From Sabellastarte sp. h YS-2021 (taxonomy: Eukaryota; Annelida; Polychaeta; Sabellida; Sabellidae), in NCBI GenBank assembly GCA_964017235.1, contig OZ024933.1, positions 91,789,432 through 91,853,431 of the forward strand: DNA of 64,000 bases, in the 5' to 3' direction. Position numbers and translations under genes: made by a program. This document shows, in pieces, positions 1 to 9,409 of this stretch; positions within the stretch are counted from its first letter, which is position 1; each line of letters opens with the position of its first letter. Under the pieces are notes generated by a model. It did no database searches, was not told the DNA's origin, and saw only the letters and a list, made by a program, of their open reading frames with translations.

Positions 1-550
1 TCTATCGATCATTATAACATGGAGGAACTATACAAAGAACCATTTGAGGTTTGGATGGCCAATGGAAATAAACTACAAGTAATGGGTGGATCCAAAATGA
101 AGATTACCTTGGGGAGTCATCAACTGTTGCAGGATGTGGTAGTTGCTGATATCAAGGCTGAAGGGATTTTAGGAATGGACTTCGTAGGGAACCACCAATG
201 CATTCTATATGTTGCTAAATCAGAGATGAAGCTAGATGGTGACAACATCCCACTCACAGTGGAAGGCTTGCCAGTTTCCAGATGCTGTAGGATCACAACT
301 ATCGAAAATTAGGTGGTGAGCAAGAAAGTTGATTCAGGGAAAACTGGTTCCAAATAGGCCATCACACAGTCTTTATATAACAGAGCCAGCACCATCTTTG
401 GTGATAAAAGAAGGAATCCTAGTGGCTAGAACACTAATAGACTCCAAAAATCGAAATGTTATAATGAGAATATTAAACCCAAGACCACAAGAGGTGACGC
501 TAAGGAAGAATGCAACACTCGCTGTTGCAGAGCCAGTACATGACATATAA
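1..550 (+). pseudogene. Gypsy A pol: retropepsin C-terminal half and linker
   Basis: The frame from 1 to 312 has the second half of a retroviral-type aspartic protease, with the conserved ILGMDF motif near 169-186. The catalytic DTG would be upstream of the window. After a stop at 310-312 and a frame change, 329-550 encodes the protease-RT linker region (motif GILVARTLID) found in metazoan gypsy polyproteins. Protease would cleave the Gag-Pol precursor in the particle. The frame break makes the polyprotein non-functional. Confidence 0.75.
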
Positions 551-644
551 CAAAACCAAAACACTGGAGCCACATGGTCAGTAGCAGTTGTAACATTAGG
601 GCAGGGAAGGCAAGAAAATCTACCAGAGCATCTCCAGGATCTCT

Positions 645-1351
645 TTGACTGGAGCTCGCATGATCTGGATGAAGAAGAAAAACATACTGAAAGATCTCCT
701 GCTAGAGTTTCAAGATGTATTTGCCGATGGAAATGGAAGAATTGGACGGACCAACCTGATTAATCACCGAATTGACACAGTAGATGCCAAACCAATCAAA
801 GGCCCCCGCCAGTTCCAATTCACCTTCAACAGGAACTGGATCAGGCAATGGAGGACCTGATAGAAAAGGACCTAATAGAACCATCAAACAGCCCATGGTG
901 TGCTCCAATAGTCCTGGTAAGGAAGAAGGATGGGACCCTAAGGACATGCATAGATTACAGATGGCTCAATGACATTTCCAAGAAAGATTCTTATCCTACC
1001 CCTCAGCCCAGTCAAGCCTTGACCACCTGTCAGGAGCAAGGTACTTTTCCACCCTGGATCTGGCAAGTGGGTATCACCAGATTGAGATGGAACCAAGAGA
1101 CAGAGAAAAAACAGCTTTCTGCATGAGGAGACATGGACTATACCAATACAAAGTGATGCCTTTTGGACTATCCAATGGGACGGCCACTTTTCAGAGACTG
1201 AGAAAATCTTTGCAAGAAAACAGTGGACAGAAGTATTGCTGTATGTCGATGATACAATATCATTTTCAAAGAACTTCCCAAAAGGAACTGAGCGCTTAAG
1301 GGTAGTATTCCAAAAAATGCAGGACGCAGGTCTTACCTTGAAAGCCAAAAA
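645..1351 (+). pseudogene. Gypsy A pol: reverse transcriptase domain, frameshifted
   Basis: RT fingers and palm can be followed across three frames. SPWCAPIVLVRKKDGTLR (about 884-940) is the conserved entry to the fingers, VMPFGL (about 1154-1171) is the palm motif before the active site, and YVDD is encoded at 1242-1253, so the catalytic aspartates survive. The family copies element RNA into DNA inside the particle. Frame changes near 995-1080 and 1200-1350 break the ORF. No selection on the reading frame is evident. Confidence 0.85.
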
Positions 1352-2250
1352 GTGTGTACTATTTCAGAAGTAGCATCCCTGGGACATATAGTACCAAAGG
1401 ATGGGGTAGCAACAGATCCTGAAAAAGTAGCAACTGTAAGGGACTGGCCAACACCCAGAAGCACAACTGAGGTGAGGAGTTTTGTTGGGCTTTGTGCATA
1501 CTACAGGCGCTTCATCAGTAACTTCAGTCAAGTAGCAAAACCCTTACACCGGTTGACTGAGAAAAATGTTAAATTTTCTTGGTCAGACAACTGCCAGTCA
1601 GCATTTGAAGAGCTGAAAGTAAGGCTAACATCAGCCCCAATCCTGACCTACCCAAATGAGAGGGATGAGTTTACGCTGGACACTGATGCATCAGATAAAG
1701 CCATGGGAGCACTTCTTAGCCAAGCGCAAGACAGGGCAGAGAAGGTGATAGCTTATGGAAGCAAGACATTTTCAAGGAGTGAGCGCATTTACTGTGTCAC
1801 CAGGAAAGAACTTTTGGCTGTGGTCTACTTTACTAAGGGGGGCCATGGTGGCAGAGTGGTAACACTCTCGCCTCCCACCTCTGCGGCCGGGGTTCGATCC
1901 CCGTCATGGCCGTAAGTGGGAAAGCTGGTAGTTGCTTGCCGTTGGTCGGCAGTTTACAGTACAGAACCCTAGCGAACTATATGTACTGGTTTCCTCTGCC
2001 CTTCCAACTACCCGTCGTGATATGACCTGTACAGTGTTGAAAGCGACGTAAAACCCCAAATAAATAAACAAATCTACTTTACTAAGTACTTTAAATAGTA
2101 CCTACTTGGGAAGCATTTTATCATCAGGACTGATTATGATTCCTTAAGATGGCTGATGAATTTCAAAGACCCAAAAGGACAACAGCACGATGGCTTTAAG
2201 TTCTCTCCACCTAACACATAGAAATGCTGATGCACTCTCCTGTGTACCCT
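1352..2250 (+). pseudogene. Gypsy A pol: RT connection and RNase H, split by SINE1
   Basis: Open from 1352 to the SINE at 1838. It contains FVGLCAYYRRFI (RT thumb/connection) and LDTDASDKAMGALLSQ (RNase H first catalytic Asp), then RKELLAVVYF with the catalytic Glu. The RNase H reading resumes after the SINE at 2087 with an in-frame stop, then TDYDSLRWLMNFKDPKG. A frame change near 2185 leads into HRNADALS, the usual end of this domain. RNase H degrades the RNA strand of the hybrid during reverse transcription. Confidence 0.85.
1838..2072 (+). mobile_element. SINE1, full-length tRNA-Gly-like SINE in gypsy A
   Basis: Begins with a tRNA-like head in which GGCCATG at 1841-1847 can pair with CATGGCC at 1905-1911. 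The A box (TGGCAGAGTGG) and B box (GGTTCGATCCC) are intact. The anticodon-arm region TCTCGCCTCCCAC closely resembles tRNA-Gly with a CCC-like anticodon. The body ends in ACGTAAAACCCCAA plus an AAATAAATAAA tail. The 14-bp target-site duplication TCTACTTTACTAAG is perfect at 1824-1837 and 2073-2086. Confidence 0.95.
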
Positions 2251-3393
2251 GTAAACAGTGTGGAAGAACTGCGGATAATGTTTGTAGAATTGAGGTGGCA
2301 TATATTAAGACAGGAAACCTTAAAGATCAACAGCAAAATTGGGTCCTGCCTTGGAATAATGGACAAAGGTCAAAGTTGGGGTTTTACGTCCCTTTCAACA
2401 TCCAGTGGAATAATGGAGAGCTGCAACAAAACCAATGGCAGGACCCAGTCCTCTCAAAGTTTATCACCATGAAAGCACTGAGAGAAAGACCAAAATGGGA
2501 AGAAATATCATTGGAAGGTCAAGAGCTTAAACACTACTGGTGTATTTGGGATCATGGAGAGATCAGCCAGGGAGAGCTATATATGTTGTGGGAGGATTCA
2601 GTGGGAGATGGACAAGAGTTGAAGTTAATCGTCCTTCACAACTTGAGAGAAGAGGTCCTGAGGCACTCACATGATTCAGTTGTTGCAGGACATTTGGGGC
2701 AGCACAAAACATTGCAAAGAATAAGGGCAAGTTTCTACTTGTGTGGATACAGACAGTATGTGGAGAAATGGTGCAGGAAATGTGACACATGTGCATCAAG
2801 AAAGGGAATGAAGAAGACCAGAAGCAAAGATTTCTGTTAGGCTGTCCACTTGAGCATGTGAGTTTAGACATCATGGGACCATTGCCAAAAGGGGAAATCA
2901 GTACATCCTGGTCATTGTGGACCATTTCACCCAGTGGACAGAGGCACAGCCCATGCCAAATCAGGAAGCTATCACTGTAACTCGCAAATTTTTCAGTGAA
3001 TTCATATGTCCTTTTGGAGTGCCATATGAAATACTCACTGACCATGGGACACAATTCCAGTCAACACTCTTTACTGGACTTGCAGGCCTCCTGGATATGG
3101 ACAAAACAAGAACAAGTGCGCACCATCCTATGACAAATGGGCTGGTTGAGCGGTTCAACAGAACCCTGGAAATGATGCTCAGCATGTTTGTGTCAGACAC
3201 ACAAAGAGACTGGGATCAGTACATTCCAGCACTTATGTTAGCCTATCGTTCAACTCAGCAGGAAACCACTGGAGTCTCACCTTATAAGATGATGTTTGGC
3301 AGGGAAGCAACTTTGCCCATGGACTTGATTATGGGTACGCCCCAAATCAGGAAGGCGTCACCCTCGACTCATCAGAATATGTATACCATCTGA
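2251..3393 (+). pseudogene. Gypsy A pol: integrase, frameshifted
   Basis: The N-terminal HHCC zinc domain is in the 2190-2840 frame: HDSVVAGHLG supplies the two His and WCRKCDTC the two Cys. The catalytic core follows, with Asp1 in LDIMGPLP (about 2862-2885), Asp2 in LTDHGTQF (about 3031-3054) and Glu in NGLVERFNRTL (about 3136-3168), so all three DDE residues are encoded. Frameshifts occur near 2830 and 2910. The family inserts element DNA into the host genome. A 42-bp SINE2 tail is inserted at 2364-2405, between RNase H and the zinc domain. Confidence 0.88.
2364..2405 (-). mobile_element. Minimal SINE2 insertion (3' tail only, 42 bp)
   Basis: Only the last ~42 bp of SINE2 (minus orientation) is present, flanked by the perfect 12-bp target-site duplication TGGAATAATGGA (2352-2363 and 2406-2417). 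This is therefore a real, severely 5'-truncated retrotransposition event, not a chance similarity. Confidence 0.85.
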
Positions 3394-4132
3394 GGGACCA
3401 GCTAGAAGATATCTTTGAAATGGCAAGGCATCATCTCAAAACTGGTGCTCAAAGACAGAAGCGTCAGTATGACAGGAACACCTCTGGGAAGGCATATCAG
3501 AAGAACCAGTGTGGGTAGCAGTGACCTGGAAGAAAATTGGAATCTCTCCAAAACTGCAACGGAGGTGGCAGGAACCTTACAAAGTCACACGAAAATTGGG
3601 TGAGGTACTTTACTAGCTGAAGAAGCCTGGCAGCAAAAGATTAATTGTGCATTTCAACAGACTCAAACCATACCTGGGGACACAAAGATTGAGGGAAGAA
3701 GGCAATAACAATACAAACAATGGGAGCTGCTCTGAAAATGATGATTCTGACTCCGAGACTACGGACCACCATGGATGGGGTGCAGGGCACCCAGAGGTAT
3801 TTTCATCTCAGGGAGATGAGGGACTTGAATGTAGGAATGTTCGACCTGATGGTGACAACTATCAGGAGGCCCAATATAGGGGTATGGCCAAACACGTAGG
3901 TGGGTAAGGTATGGAGGGGGTTAGAGGAGACATAGAACCTCCTCCACCGGAGGTGGGTGACCTCGCACCCAGGTCACAGAGAATGCGGAGACCTCCAGAG
4001 ACTTTCTTATTTTTAGTTTATGGTAGGAGACATCTCAGGAGCCAGATGGTAGATAATGGTGTTGGTCTACTAACCACCACTAGCAAGTTAGCAGCACATA
4101 CAAATAAACTCCAAATCCCTTTTAGCTAAGGC
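3394..4132 (+). pseudogene. Gypsy A pol: integrase C-terminal region and tail
   Basis: After a frame change near 3390, the region encodes HFNRLKPY (3650-3673), the conserved end of the gypsy integrase C-terminal domain. An acidic low-complexity stretch follows (about 3700-3900). After a stop at 3905-3907, RSQRMRRPPETF (about 3979-4014) matches the R-x-R-P-P motif common at the C-terminus of gypsy Pol. The frame closes at 4127-4129. No chromodomain is recognisable. Confidence 0.65.
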
Positions 4133-4159
4133 TGCCATGGATGAATGTATTTGGAGTGA

Positions 4160-4188
4160 ATGTCATTTTGTAGTTTTTGTTGTCACAG
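4160..4188 (+). promoter_or_regulatory. Candidate splice acceptor upstream of the zinc-finger ORF
   Basis: A T-rich tract runs into TTGTTGTCACAG, ending at 4188 and followed by G, a good metazoan 3' splice site. The first ATG of the third ORF is 9 bp downstream at 4198. Inference: the third ORF would be expressed from a spliced subgenomic RNA, as env genes of gypsy-type elements are. Confidence 0.5.
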
Positions 4189-4197
4189 GTCGAAAGG

Positions 4198-5409
4198 ATG
4201 CCAACAGAACACCCATGTTGTTACTGTGGAGACACGTTCCTGAAGGCAAACAACCTATCCAGGCACTACAGGGAGAAGCATGATGATTTTCGCTATGAAT
4301 GTCCCGTCTGCCAAAAGGTATCTTTCAAGCGGAGAGAACCTTTTTGAGAAGCACATCAGATATGCTCATGAAGTTTATGAGAAAATGAAGGAAAACAAGC
4401 TTTGCTTGTTAAGGCCTCTGCAAACTGGAGTATCCCGCTTACATACACCAGGTATCGAGAATGCCAAATCCTTAAGCCACAAGAAAAGGTCCCAAAGTTC
4501 CTGCTTGCCACTGCCAGGGAAGAAGAGGATGGCAAAATCACCTTCCTGGGCAACCAAGGAGAATGAGCACACAGCTACCCAACAAAGGCAAAGGAATGAG
4601 GACTTGGCTCCACTTTCTCCAAATACAGCCCAGGTCTGTGACAACATTATTGCTAGTGCTGTCACCACAGCAAAGCAAGATCTTTTTCCTGGGAAAGCTG
4701 TCACCTATTCACCCCTAAACCTTGATGGCACGAGACCTGAATCAAATAGAGTACTATCAGATACCGCTGATAAACGTCCCAAAGAAGAGTACTTGACAGA
4801 AAATAAAAAGACCAGTGGAAATTCCAACTAGCCCCGTAGCAGGATCTTCACTAAAAGATCCAAGGAGTTTTAAGTCACAGGTTAAACCCATCGCTCTGTG
4901 CCCAGGGAAGGAAACCTGTGAGCATGGGATCGCCCTACCAGTGATGGAAGTGGAGCAGCAAGTTGTGCCAGGCGGGAAGAACGAAATCTTAAGAATCAAC
5001 TCTACAAAATGCCCAATTCCTCACTATCTTCAGCATAAGCTGGTGCAGACAGCTGAAAAAGCATCAAAAGTAAAGGTGGAAACTAAGGAGGGGATGTGAC
5101 CCAGCATACCCAGAAACCAGACACACAGGCTGTGACCCAGTGTGTCCAATACTCCAAGAGAGAGGCTGTGACCCCATATGCCTCAAACTTGTAGAGGTTG
5201 GATGTGACCCGAAGACACCAGAGGTCATGGATTGTGCCACTGCAGTGGAGGTTTATACCGAGGATGCATCAACGGCTATGGATCCCGGAGACACACCTGG
5301 AGAGATCTGGTTGAGGGAGCAACTGGATGCAGCAGGAATCCATATAAGTGAAGGGAGTTCACCAGAAGACAGTGATGAGAGTGACATCAATGACTTTGAA
5401 GGACAATAA
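4198..5409 (+). pseudogene. Third ORF of gypsy A: two C2H2 zinc fingers, env position
   Basis: Starting at ATG 4198, the reading gives CCYCGDTFLKANNLSRHYRE and then KH: a Cys2-His2 finger with C-x2-C and H-x4-H spacing. A second finger starts with ECPVCQKVSFKR and continues, after a +1 frameshift near 4345, to FEKHIRYAH. The rest (about 350 codons over three frames, breaks near 4820 and 5100) is Ser/Lys/Pro-rich. It carries three GCDP repeats near 5130-5215 and an acidic C-terminus ending in DINDFEGQ. There is no signal peptide, no membrane segment and no similarity to an envelope protein that I can see. It could bind DNA or RNA, but the function is unknown. It lies between pol (ending 4129) and the polypurine tract (5458). 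Confidence 0.7.
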
Positions 5410-5457
5410 AAATTCTTTTTTTGTTTGTCTCACTGAATGTGCGGGGCGCTACATTTT

Positions 5458-5469
5458 GAAGTGGGGGTG
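5458..5469 (+). other. Polypurine tract of gypsy A
   Basis: GAAGTGGGGGTG lies directly before the LTR start TGTTGTAACA. A purine-rich run at this spot primes plus-strand DNA synthesis in LTR elements. Confidence 0.6.
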
Positions 5470-5914
5470 TGTTGTAACAAATTACTATCAATTATTGTTA
5501 GTTAATTAATTAATGCATTTTTAAAGGTTTTAAAATAAGTAAAGGTATTCTACATATGATCTTAACCAAGCATAGCACTGGCAAGTGTGACAGTCTGTGA
5601 ACCCCAGGTATGCAGAGATTTTGTGTGAGTGTGTGCTTTGTATGCGGATCCTGGGTTATCCCAAGGGAAGATGCTTTGTGTGTGTTTTTTTTTTCAAACT
5701 GTGAAATCTATTTATAAAACTGATGAAATTTGGATGTTGATGTCATGGTTCTCCCATTTATTGTCCAAGAGTATTACTGTTGTAATTTAGATTATTATCA
5801 AGTTAAATGCTGTCATAGCAAGTTGAGTAATTGTAAATTGTAACATCACTATATTTGTAAACTTTACCTTTTATGTAAGTGATAAATTTGAATGTTTTAT
5901 ATTGGAGCTCCTAC
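5470..5914 (+). repeat. 3' LTR of gypsy A, first copy (truncated on the right)
   Basis: Starts TGTTGTAACA right after the polypurine tract and matches 6312-6749 almost base for base from 5487 on. The match ends at CTCCTAC (5914), where sequence jumps back into the third ORF. TTTATAAAAC near 5710 is a possible TATA-like site. Confidence 0.7.
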
Positions 5915-6311
5915 AAGGAATGAGGACTTGGCTCCACTTTCTCCAAATACAGCCCAGGTCTGTTACAACATTATTGCTAGTGCTGTCACCACAGCAAAGC
6001 CAGATCTTTTTCCTGGGAAAGCTGTCACCTATTCACCCCTAAACCTTGATGGCACGAGACCAGAATCAAATAGAGAGTACTATCAGACACCGCTGATAAA
6101 CGTCCCAAAGAAGAGTACTTGACAGAAAATAGAAAGACCAGTGGAAATTCCAACTAGCCCCGTAGCAGGATCTTCACTAAAAGATCCAAGGAGTTTTAAG
6201 TCACAGGTTAAACCCATCACTCTGTGCCCAGGGAAGGAAACCTGTGAGCATGGGGTCGCCCTACCAGTGATGGAAGTGGAGCAGCAAGTTGTGCCAGGTG
6301 GGAAGAAGGAA
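5915..6311 (+). pseudogene. Duplicated fragment of the zinc-finger ORF
   Basis: Near-identical copy of 4591-4996, without the zinc fingers and without the acidic C-terminus. It differs by a 2-bp AG insertion near 6075 and a TGA stop at 6120-6122. It joins directly to LTR sequence at AATCAATTA (6311-6320). Confidence 0.85.
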
Positions 6312-6760
6312 ATCAATTATTCTTAGTTAATTAATTAATTAATTAATGCATTTTTTAAGGTTTTAAAATAAGTAAAGGTATTCTACATATGATCTTAACC
6401 AAGCATAGCACTGGCAAAGTGTGACAGTCTGTGAACCCCAGGTATGCACAGATTTTGTGTGAGTGTGTGCTTTGTATGCGGATCCTGGGTTATCCCAAGG
6501 GAAGATGCTTTGTGTGTGTTTTTTTTTCAAACTGTGAAATCTATTTATAAAACTGATGAAATATGTGGATGTTGATGTCATGGTTCTCCCATTAATTGTC
6601 CAAGAGTATTACTGTTGTAATTTAGATTATTATCAAGTTAAATGTTGTCATAGCAAGTTGAGTAATTGTAAATTGTAACATCACTATATTTGTAAATTTT
6701 ACCTTTTATGTAAGTGATAAATTTTAATGTTTTATATTGGAGCTCCTACTACAAGCCATT
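6312..6760 (+). repeat. Second copy of the gypsy A LTR
   Basis: Matches 5487-5914 at high identity but lacks the first ~17 bp and the polypurine tract. Beyond 6749 the sequence (CTACTACAAGCC...) has no counterpart in the first copy and may be the remaining LTR 3' part or flank. Confidence 0.75.
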
Positions 6761-6815
6761 TCTAATTGGTTAAGGGTGGATTCCATGATGTAATCCAGGA
6801 GAAGAGGAACTGAAT

Positions 6816-6896
6816 TATCACACTAGGAGCCATACTAGGAGCTACACTAGGAGCCCATACTATATTGGTGACACTAGGAGCCATACTATGAGCCTT
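6816..6896 (+). repeat. Short tandem repeat ACACTAGGAGCCAT
   Basis: Four to five imperfect copies of ACACTAGGAGCCAT, interrupted by ACTATATTGGTGACAC. The TTGGTGAC string resembles the LTR/primer-site junction of many gypsy elements, but no tRNA match can be shown. Confidence 0.5.
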
Positions 6897-7025
6897 GTCC
6901 AAAAGCATACAGTACCCACTAGGGGCCTCTTTAGGGACCATAATGATGAAGTTTTGAGAATCTTCTGCTTTTGGTATGAGGATCTATTTGGGAGCAGATA
7001 TTTGAATTGTATGAACTGAAAGAAA

Positions 7026-7886
7026 TTGTACGCCAAAAAAACTGACCCAAAATATGCTGAACCTCTTTCAAGACTACGTACTGGTGAAAGTACAGTTGAA
7101 GATTTTGACTTTTTACACAATTTAGAAAAGAATGTATCAGCACCTGACACAGCAATTCATATCTTTATGACAAACTTGCAAGCAGGTGAACATAAGAGTG
7201 AAATGCTAAGAAGTCTTGATGTTCCAATAATATCAATAGTTGCTCATGATTCCAAAGAGAGCTGCTAGCTCAGACAGTAAAGGTGGATCTAGATAAGCTA
7301 AGCCCACACAACACAGGGGGACTACCATATATAGTAGAGGTTGCCATAGGGGCCAGATGGATTTTAACTAAAAATATAGACATCGAAGATGGGCTGGTGA
7401 ATGGTGCTTCAGGAACAATTACCGATATGAATATAAGTACTGATGACAAATTAAAGGGTATAATTTTTGTAAAATTTGACAATCGTGAGATAGGAAGAAA
7501 AAGAAGGACCGCAAACACTGTGAGTACTCCTATTGAAGCAGTAACTGCCAGGTTTAATCTGTCAGAAAGGGCAGCAGTAACATTTGTTTGTTTTGGGGTT
7601 TTACGTCGCTTTCAACACTGTACAGGTCATATCACGACAGGTAGTTGGAAGGGCAGAGGAAACCAGTACATATAATTCGCTAGGGTTCTGTACTGTAAAC
7701 TGCCGACCAACGGCAAGCAACTACCAGCTTTCCCACTTACGGCCATGACGGGGATCGAACCCCGGCCGCAGAGGTGGGAGGCGAGAGTGTTACCACTCTG
7801 CCACCGTGGCCCCTGGCAGCAGTAACAGTAGAAAGGACACAATACCCTGGCATGTTGGCCTGGGACCTAACAACGCACAAGTCTCA
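7026..7886 (+). pseudogene. PIF1-type helicase C-terminal remnant (possibly from a Helitron)
   Basis: 7026-7265 encodes a helix-rich stretch (LSRLRTGESTVEDFDFL) typical of the region between PIF1 helicase motifs. After a stop at 7266-7268 and a frame change, 7283-7582 carries GARWILTKNIDIEDGLVNGA, the conserved C-terminal segment of PIF1 family helicases. After the SINE, ERTQYPGMLAWDLTTHKSQ (about 7829-7885) matches the last helicase motif. PIF1 helicases unwind DNA 5' to 3'; the same domain is the helicase part of Helitron Rep-Hel proteins. No Rep domain or Walker A motif is in the window, so host PIF1 pseudogene and Helitron origin cannot be separated. It is cut off on the right by LINE copy 1. 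Confidence 0.7.
7583..7814 (-). mobile_element. SINE1 inserted in the helicase remnant
   Basis: Full-length minus-strand SINE1 with intact A and B boxes and tail. The perfect 13-bp target-site duplication GGCAGCAGTAACA is at 7570-7582 and 7815-7827. Confidence 0.95.
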
Positions 7887-8485
7887 AGATAAGATATTTA
7901 AAAACACTAATGTGTCATACTGCACTATAAAATATTAGCTACTATAAATAAATTAACTAACATTCACAAGTCATACGCACTATAAAAACATTAACTACTA
8001 TAAATAAAATAACTAACATTCACAAACATATACATACAAATAATTAAAAACTGGCAAAAATACAAAAAAAAAAAAGATTATACAAAATCACTAGAATAAA
8101 CAATGTAAAAAAAACCACCATCAAAAATACATAAACAACAAACAAAATAAAGTGTAAAAAAACAAAGTATAGATCAATATCACAGAACAACATTAACCAA
8201 GACTAGATTTTACGGAATAAATTAACATGAAGGACAAAACACAAAATAATTTAATTAAAACTTTTTAAACAGGCCACATTCTTTTAAATAATTTTAAATA
8301 ATATTACAGACATTTTCATTGAATAACTTTTTCATTGTATCTATATTTCTATAATATTGTATTCTAGTGTCACGCAGGTCGATACAGTCTGATAAAATAT
8401 GTTTGACTGTATCAGGAAAATGGCATAGAATGCACCAGGGCATCTCTTCACCTTTTAACAGATAACTGTGTCTGAAATAGGTGTG

Positions 8486-9409
8486 AGGCATAAAGGGCAA
8501 TGAAAAAGCAGATAAGCTTGCCAAACAGGCCTTGAATTTTAATGTTTTAGACTTGAAAGTCCCCTATACAGACTTCAAAGTGAATGTAAATAGTGTTTTT
8601 AAACAAAAGTGGCAAGCTCAATGGAATGCGTGTCCTGATAATAAACTATTCCAAATAAACCCTACAGTAGGAGATTTTTATGTTTGGACGGGTTTATCTC
8701 GTAGGGAGGAAATAGTTATTACTCGAGCCCGTATAGGACACACTTATTTCACACACAGTTATCTGTTGAAAGGTGAAGATATGCCCTGGTGCATTCCATG
8801 TCATTGTCCCAATACAGTCAAGCATATATTATTAGACTGTATCGACCTACGTGACACCAGAATTAAATATTATAGAAATATTAATACAATGCAAAAATTA
8901 TTTTGTGAAAATGTTTTTAATATCATTAATTATTTAAAGTTGGGGTTTAACGTCCCGTTCAACAGCCAGGGTCATATTGGGACAGGTCCTCAGCATTGCC
9001 ACTTGTGGGACTCGAACCCACATAGGTGACAGCCTATGATTAGATGCCAAACTTGCTAACCACTAGGCCACCGAGGACCTCATTAATTATTTAAAAGAAT
9101 GTGGCCTGTTTAAAAAGTTTTAATTTATTTATTTTGTGTTTTGTCCTTCATGTTAATTTTTTCTGCAATATCTAGTCTTTAGTTTGTTTGTTGTTTATGT
9201 ATTGTTGATTGATTTTTTACATTGTTTATTCTAGTCATTTCGTATAGTCTTGTGTTTTTGTTTGGTATTTTTGCCAGTTTTTTATTGTTTGTATATATAT
9301 ATGTTTGTGAATATTAGTTAATATATTTATAGTAGTTAATGTTTTTATAGTGCAGTATAACACATTGGTGTTGTTGCACTTAAAATTTTAAATATCTTAT
9401 CTTATCTTA
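8486..9409 (+). mobile_element. Nimb-like LINE copy 4, 5'-truncated, inserted inside copy 1
   Basis: Opposite orientation to its host. It starts abruptly in the RNase H region (the frame gives GNEKADKLAKQALNF), runs through the C-terminal zinc region (PWCIPCHCPNTVKHILLDC) and 3' UTR, and ends in a TTATC repeat tail. The 15-bp target-site duplication TCTGAAATAGGTGTG is at 8471-8485 and 9410-9424. Long C-terminal ORF 8532-9029 is real ORF2 sequence up to the SINE at 8939. Confidence 0.95.
8939..9079 (-). mobile_element. SINE2 inside LINE copy 4
   Basis: Minus-strand SINE2 with B box GGTTCGAGTCC, A box TGGCCTAGTGG and the ACGTTAAACCCCAA 3' motif. The 16-bp target-site duplication TCATTAATTATTTAAA is at 8923-8938 and 9080-9095. 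This is the third level of nesting. Confidence 0.95.

Larger units (their letters stand above)
1..6760 (+). mobile_element. Ty3/gypsy LTR retrotransposon A, 5' end outside window, decayed
   Basis: A plus-strand Ty3/gypsy element seen from the end of its protease to its 3' LTR. Domain order is protease tail, linker, reverse transcriptase, RNase H, integrase, C-terminal tail, an extra zinc-finger ORF and LTR. This RT-RNase H-integrase order is typical of Metaviridae. At least six frameshifts or stops and two SINE insertions show it is dead. Gag, the 5' LTR and the catalytic protease motif lie upstream of position 1. The 3' end is tandemly duplicated (5915-6749), so the true right boundary past about 6750 is uncertain. 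Confidence 0.85.

Noticed and set aside
1838-1911. tRNA-Gly gene at this and other SINE1 heads
   Set aside because: The tRNA-like part is always joined to the same body and tail and is flanked by target duplications, so it is a SINE head and not an independent tRNA gene.
4198-5409. Retroviral-type envelope gene in gypsy A
   Set aside because: The position fits, but there is no signal peptide, furin-like site, fusion peptide or membrane anchor; the visible domain is C2H2 zinc fingers.
7627-7842. ORFs such as the 71-codon minus frame over SINE1
   Set aside because: They recur at every SINE1 copy and read through the tRNA head; no protein function.
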